Assembly: GCF_003171515.1 (NCBI RefSeq)
Contig: NC_089392.1
Span: 1,736,001-1,800,000, forward strand
Direction of reading: 5' to 3'
DNA: 64,000 nucleotides
Source: Pyrenophora tritici-repentis
Lineage: Eukaryota; Ascomycota; Dothideomycetes; Pleosporales; Pleosporaceae
The translations under genes and the position numbers were made by a program. Positions 44,001 through 54,961 of this stretch are shown piece by piece. The notes under the pieces are model-generated. The model was not told the DNA's origin, did no database searches, and worked only from the letters and a program-made list of their open reading frames with translations. Positions within the stretch are counted from its first letter, which is position 1. Every line of letters begins with the position of its first letter.

Positions 44001-45475
44001 CGGGGGATGAAGTGTTAGGCAAAAGCATCTCCATATCTCCTACGACTGTTCTTCTCGGCGCAAGCGGTGTTGGCTCAGGCCAAAATGATTCACAAAGCTT
44101 GGCCCGAAATGGTTTAAGCCACGAAGATGAGCCTGGCAGTGGAGAAAAGGCTATTCGCGACATGCAGCATCTACGAAGAAACAACCAGCTGCTTCGACAT
44201 GACAGTTCTGATTCCGAAGCACTCACGAGCATCTCATCATCTTCGTATGATTACCATGAAATGGAGGCCAGCGGAACGATTGTGCCTGATGTATTTGAGG
44301 AGATACGATCGCCACATATCCCAAGGCCTATCACATCTCTACCAAATGTCACTGGAGGTGCACCTCCGGTCCTTGACCCATCTACCAACGATGCATTAAC
44401 GTTGTCTGATTTCCAGGCTATGCATATTGATGCCGAAGTGGAGTCGCCATTTTCTGTTGTTGGGTTGCTGAACAATCTCCTCACCCATCACGCTGAAGCC
44501 TCGGATGCACAGTTCTCATCCATTCTTCTTCTACTCATGGCCCCATTACTGCCGCAAACGCACAGTTCGATTGACAATCCGAGTGCCGATGTGGCAGAAG
44601 TCCTCAATGTCTTCGCTGATACCTTTGTTTCACTCGGACTAACCCCAACGCAAGCGAAAGCAATTCTCGCAACACAACTAAGCGAACTTATAGCCACTGG
44701 TGTCAATCCTTACCAAGCCGAGTCTATCTTACACACCTATCATGCCCAGCTGCACTCTCTGTCTCTGTTCAATTCTGCGGCTTCCTTACGCCGTTTAGCA
44801 TATCCGACCTACCCTGCTGTATATGAGCAAGCCCTGAAAGAGACCCAGGTCGGACTACTGTGCCTAAGCTGCAAGTCACCAATCAACAACCCGAAGGATA
44901 AAATGCGCTGCGAGTCATGCAGGCGTACACAGGCACCATGCCCGATATGTTGGGCTAAATACTCCGCTTTCGAACCAGTTACCGCCAAGAAGAAGAAGAA
45001 GAGGTCGAAATCTCGTTCAAACTCTAATGACCTGGGACATCGGAGGCACCGATCGTCTCACACAACGTGTCGAGACCTTGATGCCGATCACGAAGCTGAC
45101 GATCCATCGCCGAAAGTTCCGGCCAAGTGGTCTCAGCCTACAGCAACACTTTGGACGTGGTGTCCGCTATGTGGGCACGGTGGACATACTAATTGCATTT
45201 CGACATGGTTTGCCGACCCAACCTTGTCAGATGGGGCATGTCCCACTGAAGGCTGTCTTTGCGACTGTGTCCAGGGCAATCGGCGAGATGAGAAGATCCA
45301 GGAGATGCTTCTCAAGAAGGCAGAGAAGGACCGATCGAAGCTCGTACGCAAAGGTGATGATTGGAAGGTAAAGGAGAGTAAGGCCGTCTCTGCAGTACGC
45401 AGCGCCGCTCTTGATACGATTTCAGATCATCATCCACCCGGCTCCGGGACAACAACCCCGACACGTAAATCATAG
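41094..45475 (+). CDS. RTC1: SEA-complex subunit RTC1/Sea2 (WDR24 homologue)
   Basis: Two exons: 41094-41308 and 41692-45475, 1332 residues. The 383-nt intron is unusually long for this region and holds a run of 14 C (41615-41628). The N-terminal half contains WD40 repeats with clear ends such as HDATVRLWDLRD, DNGTIQRWDFRN and VDRTVKVWDFSI. A long low-complexity middle follows, then a C-terminal zinc region: CLSCKSPI with CESC, CPIC, and WTWCPLCGHGGHTNCISTWF with a final CP...CLCDC, a RING-like domain as in WDR24 and Sea2. In yeast Sea2 is part of the vacuolar SEACAT complex (GATOR2 in animals) that promotes TORC1 signalling by opposing SEACIT. The locus diverges from the ABC transporter gene. 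Confidence 0.93.
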
Positions 45476-48212
45476 GGCAGTGCTATGCGTCGTCTAAATA
45501 ACGCAACTCAGCAAGTCATGGTCAAGAATCACCACGTCTCCTGACCATTCTCGCAGGCTAGATAGACGTATGGCGTCCGGGCAGCGCTTCAGCTCAGCCA
45601 TGGTCTCTCACACAGCCCTGTGAAAGCGGTCTGACATCACTCTTCCACAATTTCTGACATCACAATATCCCAGTATTCTTACGCCCGATGGTCGCTACGA
45701 GGTACTTACGGAGCTGCCCGCATATGCATAATCACACCGCCTGTATGCGCGCCAAGCTAGGTAGCATGCACCCTCGAAATCAGCCCGCGTCCGCGGATGC
45801 GGGACGCTGACTTGGGGTCTAACGTGGGTCGGCCACGTGTTTTTGTACAATCCTAGTTTCTAGTGTTAGGTCGCGCAAGACTAATGGACTCACGATCCGG
45901 CTTTTCTTCATGTCTGCAGTAGATGTATTTGTCTTTGGGGTTTTTTTTAGTGGTTCGGGGCTCTCTCCCCACATCAGCGTTGCTCGGACATGCTAACGCT
46001 GGGCGGAGGGCGGCATGAGCGGGAAAAGAATACCAGATGCGCGCAAGTCGCATAACCAGAAGCAATTCCATCTTGTCATATGTGTACTAATAATGTATAC
46101 AACGATATTCCCGCAAACACGACTCGCATACTCAGGTGTATGTAGGTGTGATGTTTTTTTTATCGCCGAAGTTTCCATTTACTAAAAACGCGCTTATTTG
46201 CTTTGACATTAGCGTATCTGCAGCCTTACCGTTGTCCAGACGGTGCTTGGTGCTTGGTTGCATGGTTAACCTAAGTATGTATGTACGAACAAAAATTCCA
46301 TCGCTTACATCCACCCGACGACCAATCACGCAAAACTGCTTATCCAAACCTATATCCTCAATCTCCCGATCGTGCATTTCCTCTTTCAGACTAGTGGGAA
46401 GAAACGGGTGGCTGGGCGGGGGTGTAACCACGGCATATACCGCACAAGTAATCAGAACCAAGAAAGGATTTACCGGTACGGCATGTTGCCGAAAAAGCAA
46501 GGCTAAACGTTGAGAGTTGCATGACAATAAGTCGTCGTCGCGTTTGCCACGTTTCGGTCCTTTTATTCATCAACGGTATTGCGCCTCACAGCCCGCCTCA
46601 CAAACGACAATGCCCATTGCCACTTGAACAAATACCATGCAAAAGCATTTCAGGGATCTCTCTGATTTGTACTACCCCACAATCTTTAATCATCTGATTT
46701 TTAGACAATGAAACTAGTCCATCTACGTTGTACAACATGCCGAAAAGGTACCTACAATTTACCTTCCCACTTTGTATCATTCCACCCTCCCAGCCCGGCC
46801 TCCTCCACACCTCACACATACACGCATACCATACACAGACATGTAACCCCTTCTCTGATCGGTCAGTCAGCCTTGTTGATCGGTGTGCCTGACGTGCCTT
46901 CCCAGCGGACCGCTACGCCTCCGTTGCTCAAACCCCGCGATCCCACTGATCCCCAAGATGGGACTTTGTTGAGGATCAATACTGCAGACTGCACGTAAGA
47001 TGGCAACTGCAGGGGTTGTATGGAAGGAGAGCAGAAAAAAGGTCAACGAGTATTTGTATTGGGTAGCCACATTTTCAATGTGGATTGTCGAATGAATACT
47101 CCATGTTGTTGCGGCTGCTGTTGTCACATGGGCTGGATGTGTACTACCTGCGGATGCCATACCGAGTACTCCCGAGATACCTAGCTATTAGCAGTCTGAT
47201 CGACGGTTACGCGCGTAAAAAGACCGTTCATTTGGCACCTTTGGCTTTCGTCACATAGGTTGCCACTTGGGGCCCGAATGCGCAATAGATCTAGACCCTG
47301 TCGTGGGCCCCCGTCTATTGTTACACCCAGCCTCGCCCAGCCGGACGGTTACCGCAGCATGGGACGCGATAGGCAGATGTGCTCTGCGGGGATCTGTGCT
47401 TTAGCGAGGTGTGGTGGGCTGATGATGATCTCGGTACGTTGGACTAGAACACAGCGAGAATGTACATGCAGTATGTGGTGTAAGGTAAGCGCCATGCGTA
47501 CCTGTGTTGCCTAATGAGAATAGACACGGAAACCAGATGCCTATCGCGAATGAATGAACTATTCGCCAAGATTCGCGATACGATATCTCACGACCACGCG
47601 GCCATGCACGATGGTCTGTTTCAGTTGCTTCTTCGGTGTGCGAAATGTACGTGTAAGGATTACCATGTGTAGGCGGCGCGGTACGGAGGTCACGGCTTTG
47701 GGCATCAATGCTAGGCATCAATGAAAAGTGCATATACGAAGCTGGAAGCAGAATGCGAGTGCTTGCTGGCGTGGTACAAGCATTATCGTTGTGTAGTGAT
47801 ACGTGGTTGGTCGATGTGGAAGGATCTCGAGCAACCATGTCGCTTAACAGCATCCAGTACATGGCGTAGCCTGGTTCTCGCAGTCGTCAGTATAGCTAGG
47901 TTAGATTAGACTGCCTTCCATCCAACGCCGCATCCAAATCAAAGGCGTACATCACAATCGAAACTGGATCGTTGCATGTATTATGACCGGGCTTATGTGA
48001 AATTGATCGTATTCATATCTCAACCAGTTCCCATTCCTCGTGATATCGTTGATCCGCGGGAGAAAGGAAGTGAAGGCCCTTAGTCGGTGTAAAATGCAAG
48101 CCTCCGTCTTGGAGAGGCAGTTCAGATTCCGAATCCCTGCTTCCAGTCAGCCCGCGTCCTTTTTCCCGAGACATTCTCCGCTTGCATACTTCAACTCCAT
48201 AATGCCAACCAT
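45476..48212. other. Largest intergenic stretch, no gene accepted
   Basis: 2.7 kb. Overlapping frames on both strands at 46132-46527 and 47401-47862 show no domain, no plausible signal peptide and no splice-consistent partner. Homopolymer T and G tracts near 45940 are visible. I also looked for tRNA and 5S rRNA patterns and saw none. Confidence 0.5.
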
Positions 48213-48636
48213 TTACCGGGACGCGCTCCAGACCGACTTGAGGAAGCCGTCCTTTTGTGTGAGCCTGTTGAAGCTGTCGTCGGACTCGCCCATGGCGCGT
48301 ACAAAACCGCAGATGGCGTAGACCTGGTTGTCGCCAGTGTAGCGGCCGTTCTCGTCAACCTTGCCAACGCTCAGTTGGACAGAGGCGTGGTCCTTGGCCC
48401 TGATGATGCGTCCGGTAGCCGACTTGAAGGAATTAGTATCGCAAAGACTTCAGATAAGAAATCGAGGTAGACTAACGCATCGGCGGGGGATGTACACTGT
48501 GGGCGAGTTAGCAATATGTTCCGCAGAGATATTTCCATGAGCGGCGGAGGCAGTCGCGGTATGCAAATCATCTGGATGGGTGCGCCAGTAGAGGATGCTT
48601 CTTACAGTCAACGAGCTCTCCGCGTTCGTTCTCCAT
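48213..48636 (-). CDS. RPS21: 40S ribosomal protein S21
   Basis: Three exons on the minus strand: 48606-48636 (31 nt), 48477-48496 (20 nt) and 48213-48422 (210 nt incl. stop). Phases close to give 86 residues, the normal eS21 length (about 87). The start [10 protein letters not shown], the middle [20 protein letters not shown] and the end [20 protein letters not shown] match eS21. The protein sits on the small ribosomal subunit and takes part in late 18S rRNA maturation. Intron 1 (109 nt) starts GTAAGA; intron 2 (54 nt) starts with the less common GTTAGT. No single exon is long enough to draw attention, so the gene is easily missed. Confidence 0.93.
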
Positions 48637-49000
48637 TTTGATCGAAGTGTAGGTTGACGGCGGGGTGGTCTTGAGTGTGGCTTTGTCGGGTTGGCTTTGC
48701 TAGGTCGTCGGCGTCGAACTCTCTCTGATCTGAATTTCGACCCTCGCTTAGCCTGTGCCGCGCTAACCGAATGGGGATTAATCCGCTTCCTGCACATCTG
48801 CTCCAGCCTCACCACCATGCCCAGTTGCATCTTAAATTGGAAGAGTTGGCACTCAATTATTTTCGGACGTGATCATCTAAATCAAATATGTATGTCGGCT
48901 ATCAATGATTCTTTCCCCATTTTATGTAAGCCATGAGGTGAAGCGCAACAACGAGCACTGATACAGAACGATATATTCCTAGCGTTATCCCGTCTTTCTA
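48637..49000. promoter_or_regulatory. RPS21 upstream region
   Basis: 364 bp between the RPS21 start codon and the end of the EEP-fold pseudogene. It should hold the RPS21 promoter; no specific element was identified. Confidence 0.45.
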
Positions 49001-50133
49001 TCATTTGCTTGCTCCCTTGACCTCAAAAACCGCGAATATCGGCGCATGGTCACTGGGTAACCTATCTGCTTCACTATCCAAAATTCCAATCTTTGACGCA
49101 TCCTTTCTCCCAAGCTTGACTCCCTGCAAGAAAAAAATCCGATTGCCTTTGCGTCCCGCCGACGCGTGGAATGAAAGTGTACTGTTTTTGGCGTTCATTC
49201 ATCTTTCTCCAAATATCAACGCCTTTGAATCCGCCATGCTTCTCGTCTCCCCCCGTTAGCATCTTTTTGTTGAACTTTTTAGAGGCTACGATATGCTCAA
49301 AAGGCATACCACCTGAACGAGTTTTTGTGTCGAGCTCATCGAGCACGACATGCATATTGCCCGCAAGCAGCACATTCCATCTTTCCGCCTCGTGCCTCTT
49401 GCACTCCCGCATCAATAGATTCTGAAACTCGTGTTTCCGATCATGTTTCGTATCTCTTTTAACACCACTTTCTGGATCTCGATACGGAAGGCCGCTCCCT
49501 GCGACAGAAAGGATGTTGTAAATGACCACTTTTGCTTTAGGATCGGTCTTCGACTGGAGTCTCACCATTGCGACGCGACCTTCTTTGTCCCAATCTACAG
49601 TCCGTACCGCGACGTTGTAAAAGTCAGAAAGATCATCACGTAGAACAGTCACGACTCCGTGCCTCCTCCCAATCTTCGCTGAATCCTCCCTCACCAACAT
49701 GGGCGGGGTAGTGTAAAGTGTACTTTATACAATGGGCTATCGATACCATGTAAGGTGTAGTGCCATGGTTGACTGGTGTTCACTGCTGCTTCAACGGCGG
49801 TTTGGGTTGCGCTGGCTTCCGTGGCAATCTTGACGTCTTGAAGGAAAAGCACAGGTGGCCAATTGTGACGATGCAGAAATCCTCTGAGATAGAGTTGCGG
49901 TAATTCTTCTTTTACGCTGTTACGCCTCTTTTCTCGTCGTCTTTACGGAACATGTCGTTTAGTCTATGCCAGGTAAACGGAGCAATGCCGTCTATGCTCC
50001 ATGAGAATATGCGCAAAGGGTTTAGAGGTGAGCTTAAGACCAAATTTTGAGAAGAGAGTGGCACGAATGCTTCTGCAGGTTTTTCTTGTCGCTCTGTCGT
50101 GCGCGCAGTGCTTTTAGTATGAAACGAAGCCAA
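49001..50133 (-). pseudogene. Decayed endonuclease/exonuclease/phosphatase-fold (DNase I-like) gene
   Basis: Read on the minus strand from ATG at 50133 to TGA at 49001-49003, family similarity continues throughout, but in three reading frames. Breaks fall near 49929-49932 (A4), 49701-49708 (a C-rich stretch) and 49080-49083 (T4). Recognisable parts are IFSWSIDGIAPF, PPVLFLQDVKIA, VRTVDWDKEGR, LLAGNMHVVLDE, YTFIPR and DRLPSDHAPIFAVFE. Key residues have changed: the usual Asn of the N[IV]DG motif is Ser, the Mg-binding Glu after FLQ is Asp, and the usual DxN of the LLAGDxN motif is NxH, while the final SDH is kept. Substitutions plus frame breaks point to a true pseudogene rather than only sequencing error. 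The family hydrolyses phosphodiesters; this copy should be inactive. Confidence 0.75.
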
Positions 50134-50489
50134 AATGGCCCTTTATGTGGGGATCAACGCTGATGACGCTGTGAACTTGTGGGAACCCGACATGCAGAGT
50201 GCTCTTAAAGAGAACATGTTTGTGTGTGCTTCTGTTCACCGTACCGTGCACTAATGTTGCGGTGTTTTGTCAGGTACGATCATTCATGCAGCGGAGCGGA
50301 ACGCGTCAATTATAATGTCCGACTACTGTAGTAGCGATCGGGCAGCGATCGGCCACATCATTCACGTACCCCTCCACTTCATAAAGCTACTCGTCTGTCT
50401 CCGCCACACCTCCGCCACTCTGTCAACTACGCCGAAATTGAAATATTGTTATTACGATACATCTATACACCGCTATAATCAACTTCGAG
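50134..50489. other. Short divergent spacer
   Basis: 356 bp between the pseudogene start and the metacaspase start. It probably holds the metacaspase promoter; no specific site is seen. Confidence 0.5.
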
Positions 50490-51512
50490 ATGTCCTACAA
50501 ACGCAAGAAGAGTCTCCTCATCGGTATCAACTATGTCGGCAGCAGCCATGAACTACGTGGCTGCCACTCCGATGTCGACAACATGGCGGATTTCCTGTCC
50601 TATCGCGGCTATAACAACTCCCAAAAAGATAGAGTCATCCTCTCCGACCGTCCAGAGGTATCCTACGATTCACCATACTACCCGAACGGTCACAATCTCA
50701 TCGCAGCAATCGACTGGCTGGTTTCCGAACCCGGTTGTACACTCTTCCTGCACTACTCTGGACATGGTGGGCAAATCGAAGATGTGGACGGGAACAGGGG
50801 CTCTACTGGCTTGGATGCATCTATTGTTCCTGTTGATTTTGAACAGAGGGGTCAAATCTCTAGTACCATCTTGCACGAGCATCTTGTCACGCGCATGGCG
50901 CCTGACTGTACACTGTTCGTAATTATGGACTGCTGTCACTCTGGCTCTGCACTTGAACTTCCCTACGTATATCGTTCCGACAGCGAAGGCCAGATCAGCT
51001 TGATGGATAACCTCAAGACCGGGCTCTACCTCGCAGGCGAAGCTCGTGACATCATCTCTGGCGGATTTTCATACAACAAGATTGGCGAGGCGCAGCAACT
51101 GCTCGCCGGCGCCAGCAGTTTCTTCAAAGGTCTCCGTCATTTTGGTGAGGGACAAGAGGAAGGGCTGGAAAGCGGTGAGTTTGCGGGACAGTATGGAAGT
51201 GAGCAAAAGATGGTTACCATGTTCAGCGGATGTAGGGATGATCAGACCAGTGCAGATGCGAAGATTGCCGGGCAAGCAACTGGAGCAATGACATGGGCGT
51301 TCTTGGAGATGATGAAGAGTAGTCAGAATCCAAGTTATGCTGAGGTGAGTGTTGACCGTATCTGCCTAGACGCTTGGTGAGATTGATATTCTGACGCTCA
51401 GTAGACATTGAAACACACCAGGAAGCTTTTGGACGAGAGCAACTATACCCAGGTTCCTCAGCTCAGCTCAGGGCTTGATATTGATTTGGATGAAATGACC
51501 CTTGTGCTCTGA
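50490..51512 (+). CDS. Type I metacaspase-like cysteine protease
   Basis: Two exons: 50490-51344 and 51405-51512, 320 residues. The p20 region has the catalytic pair His92 in LHYSGHGG and Cys149 in MDCCHSGS, with the typical start KKSLLIGINYVG and the ELRGCHSDV pocket. The p10-like region has MVTMFSGCRDDQTSADA and ends with QVPQLSSGLDIDLD. Metacaspases cleave after Lys or Arg, depend on calcium, and act in stress response, proteostasis and cell death in fungi. The Gln/Pro-rich N-terminal prodomain common in fungal metacaspases is absent from this start; either an upstream exon is missed or this is a short form. The intron is 60 nt and ends in a double acceptor (CAGTAG). Confidence 0.92.
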
Positions 51513-52768
51513 TTTTATCCTGCTCTTGTGGCATATAGTGCAAAAACACACGGTAGACTCATACAATAAATTCATTTCCTTTTATATTGTACCCGTCAAA
51601 GTCTGTTTCTTCCAAGAGTAAGGTGCAATATCGACCGTAAGCTGATGTGAGGCCGAGAGCTCGCCATGATGGAAGCAATGACAATTTGGGTAGCAAGAAC
51701 GGGAGACAGAGCGTCTTCAAATGTACATTGGTTGAGCAGGATCCTTTTGAGATGTACCTTTCGTTCTTCTAACTACATGTACCTCTGACAATGTCCACTT
51801 TGCACAAGGCATGTATAAACATACTGGCATGTCTGATTGACTCTTGCGTATATGGGAAAGCGAGGAATCGGCCAATTCGTTTTATCACCTTGGGATACCC
51901 AAGCTTGAATACCAACGTCACTTCAAATGAATATACTATCGGGGTTTGGTTGGTATTATGGACGATGTAGCTTGCAGCTCGTATAGATACTCTTTGGTTG
52001 CAGGATAATACGGAACATTGGTGAAATTCTCCGATAAATACATTGCCCACGTGCCGTAAAGTGATGCTTTAACGCGCATCGTCTGGCGACGAAAATAGAC
52101 CAGCTGGACCCTGATATACCAGGTAAGCATATTAATACAAGGCATACAGTAGCCGCATTATGTATACCTATAGGCACACGTATAGATCAGCTCATTGTCT
52201 TGCCGAACGGCGATACTGGGAGAGTCAACGCAGCAAAATGCGCCGAGAAACCTCAGAACTGAGTGCTTTGGCTGGCAAGCTGCAAACGTCATCGACGTCC
52301 GTTCCGTTGAACCGCAAACATTTTACCTAGCGCTACCCCACGACGGCAGTCGCCTCCGTACTTTCGCTCAATACGGGCATTTCTAGCAAGCCAAGTCTTT
52401 GGGATTTACCCGTTCCCGCGCCTCTGCCGCGGACCTGGTTACGTTACCTCGGACCTCCTGAGTCACTCTCCCGTGCACTCGGTCCCAAATTAATGTATCG
52501 CATCCGGTGAAAATACGTGCTATGTATTCGTGCGACCGGTCACTCTTACAAGCGGATAAATCGTCCAAACCAACCAAAGTTAGTGAGCCATTGTTTGCGT
52601 GGTCTAGAACTTAGGAACCCCCACTCGGTTCACCGCCACACCGCATATCGCGTCTACAGTAGAGAAACCAACGCTGATCACCATCTGCACGGCAATTCTA
52701 TGAGGATACATAAGATGAAAATCATCTATTTGCCATCAATCGAGCAACAGTTCGGTTCAGATCACCCA
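51513..52768. other. Intergenic, no gene seen
   Basis: 1.26 kb between the metacaspase and the tRNA gene. Short frames at 51769-52177 (minus) and 52195-52386 (plus) lack recognisable features. Confidence 0.5.
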
Positions 52769-52876
52769 GCATCGGTGGTTTAGTGGTAAAATTAGCCGTT
52801 GCCATCCAGCTTCTATAGCAACAGCAGTAAGCAGGACAGTCTCGGCTAGCCCCGGGTTCGATTCCCGGCCGATGCA
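52769..52876 (+). tRNA. tRNA-Gly (GCC) with a 37-nt intron
   Basis: The acceptor stem pairs GCATCGG (52769) with CCGATGC (52869-52875), and A at 52876 is the discriminator. The D arm reads GGTTTAGTGGTAAAA and the T arm CCCCGGGTTCGATTCCCGG. The anticodon arm AGCCG / CGGCT encloses the loop TTGCCAT with anticodon GCC at 52801-52803. An intron of 37 nt (52805-52841) interrupts the loop one base after the anticodon, the canonical nuclear position. No box beyond the internal A and B promoters is needed for RNA polymerase III; a T-run follows (TTTTT at 52880-52884). Confidence 0.93.
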
Positions 52877-53364
52877 ATATGTTTTTGGCGGTGTCGCCGT
52901 CGTTTTTAGGGTGTTCGAAATGGGTGGCGGAAGTTTTTTTTTGCCTGAGGTTGGCAGTTCACGAACAACGGTTTTGAGGCTTGTGTGGAAGGTTCAGCAT
53001 AGGACGGACGAACCAATCGGCCCGAACAGCACGAATTTCGGTGCTTATTCGATTATTTGACCGTACCGTTCATTGCAGGCACACAACTCGATTAGCCCAA
53101 CTCCCCAGACGATACGTCAGAAAGTCTCACGTCTGCTATGTTTTTCCCTAAGATTAGCCTAAAGATCGGAAGGGGGCGATGACATCGTTTTGTACTAAAC
53201 TGACTAAGTCAAGCCACAATGGGGGCCCTTCTGGGGGCCCTTCTGGGGGCATAAAGGTCCTAATCCCCACAGATGGAGATGTCAGGGCCATCCTACTCCA
53301 CGCGTTGCACCTGTCAAGATAGTTCACCAAGCTTTTGCTCGTGATCGGTTCAACCTAGTCCAAG
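52877..53364. other. Intergenic with a short GC-rich tandem repeat
   Basis: About 0.5 kb. A 12-bp unit (TGGGGGCCCTTC) is repeated about two and a half times near 53219-53250. The right end is the promoter region of the GH43 gene. No gene is seen. Confidence 0.55.
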
Positions 53365-54542
53365 ATGTCTGTCGCCGTTTACGATCCCCCGGTGATCAAC
53401 ACTTTCCACCAGTGCGATCCCGCGGCCCATGTCTGGAAGCATGATCCCAACACCGTGTACGTTTACGGGTCCCACGACGTAAACTCGACAAAGAATCCCC
53501 CGGTGGTTAGTCTTGACGCTCGTATTTATGTCGGCGAAAGCTAATGGGGCATACAGCAATATGACATGAAAGACTACTATGTGCTCATTCAAGTCGACAT
53601 CACCAAGCCTGCTACGGTTGGACCAAAGGTAAGGCTTTGTTTGCTCTTAACCTCATTTCTGGAGTGGTTGCATTCTAACAACTCCATCCAGATTCTGGAC
53701 CTTCCGGATATCCCATGGGCCTCGCAACAACTTTGGGCTCCAGATGTGGCTGAAAAGAACGGCGAGTACTTCCTGTACTTCCCCGCCAAGGACAAGGACG
53801 GTGTCTTCAGGATTGGAGTAGCCAAGTCTGACAAGCCAGACGGAAAATTCAAGGCCGAGCCAAGCTACATCCCTGGTGCTTACAGCATTGACCCCGCTAT
53901 CTTGGCTGACGACGACGGATGCTACTACATGTACTTTGGTGGTCTGTGGGGCGGCCAGCTCCAGGCATGGCCCAACAACACTCTGGTAAGCACAAGCTGA
54001 CATTATTACCCGTTGGGAATTGAAGGAAAAAATTGATACTAACCCACCAAAAGAACACCTCTGCTTTCGGTAACATTTCACCCTCGTCCGGCCCAGCACT
54101 TGGCCCACGCTTCGCCAAGCTCTCCGCCAACATGACCCACTTGGCCACCGAACCAAAGGAACTCGTTATCTATGACAAAGACGGCCAAGTCATGCAAGCG
54201 AACAGCACGCGTCGCTACTTTGAAGCTCCCTCTATCAACAAAGTCGGTAACTTGTACTATCTCCAATACTCGACCGGTACCTCGCACACCATCGAGATTG
54301 CCGTCGGAAAGAAGCCAGAGGGTCCGTTTTACTGGAAGAGCACACTGCTACAGCCGGTTAAGGGATGGACTACTCACGAATCGATTGTCAAGTTCAAGGG
54401 CGACTGGCTGCTGTACTATGCGGATGCTTCGCTTACTGGTATTGACGATTTGCGTAACACAAAGGTTAGGAAGCTGAACTTCGCGAATGGCACATTCGCA
54501 CTTGCGCAGCCGCAGCCGTATACCCCTTTCCCTAGCTCCTAG
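53365..54542 (+). CDS. Glycoside hydrolase family 43 protein
   Basis: Four exons, all phase 0: 53365-53505, 53557-53628, 53692-53985 and 54054-54542, giving 331 residues. The five-bladed GH43 propeller is suggested by CDPAAHVWKHDPNTVYVYGS near residue 17 (catalytic-base Asp in CDP), LWAPDVAEKNGEYFLYFPA, YSIDPAILADDDGCYYMYFG (the supporting Asp in SIDPAI), and WTTHESIVKFKGDWLLYY (candidate acid Glu in THES). Family members cleave arabinose or xylose side chains or xylo-oligomers from plant cell-wall polysaccharides. There is no signal peptide at this start, so the enzyme may act inside the cell on imported oligosaccharides. The exact substrate cannot be told from sequence. Confidence 0.9.
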
Positions 54543-54961
54543 TTTTTAGGTCTTGGAGATACGTATAGACTTAGATATGATCGATTGCATTATACACGAA
54601 GGAATACAGAGTTTAGTTACGGGCTTTTGAGATATGATTCAGTGCTGTGAAATTGACAACCAGGCTTGATGTCTGGCATTGATTTGATGCAATAGTAGCA
54701 TTCATCGACTTCCCACGGTCATTACTGCTTGTTTCGGTCACTAAAAATCATAGAGCCGCGTTTGTTTTTCGTGTTGTTGGTCACTAGTGCGATAGCTACG
54801 AGTCCCAAGGTGTTGGAGCATGTGTAAGCCGCAGGGAAGAGGGCGATCATATTAATTGCGTGCCACACGTTTGACCACACTCATCTGAACTGGGGTAGAA
54901 ACCCCGTTAAAAGCGGTCTAATCGTCTCCACCGAGACATTGATCAGCATGAGAAATTCTGA
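54543..54961. other. Convergent intergenic spacer
   Basis: 419 bp between the stop codons of the GH43 and amine oxidase genes. Nothing beyond 3' UTR-like AT-rich DNA is seen. Confidence 0.6.

Noticed and set aside
46132..46527. 131-codon minus-strand frame with an equally long plus-strand frame opposite
   Set aside because: No domain, signal or homology cue; mirrored open frames suggest chance.
49074..49700. 208-codon minus-strand frame as a complete gene
   Set aside because: The same domain continues on both sides in other frames, so it is the middle of the EEP-fold pseudogene.
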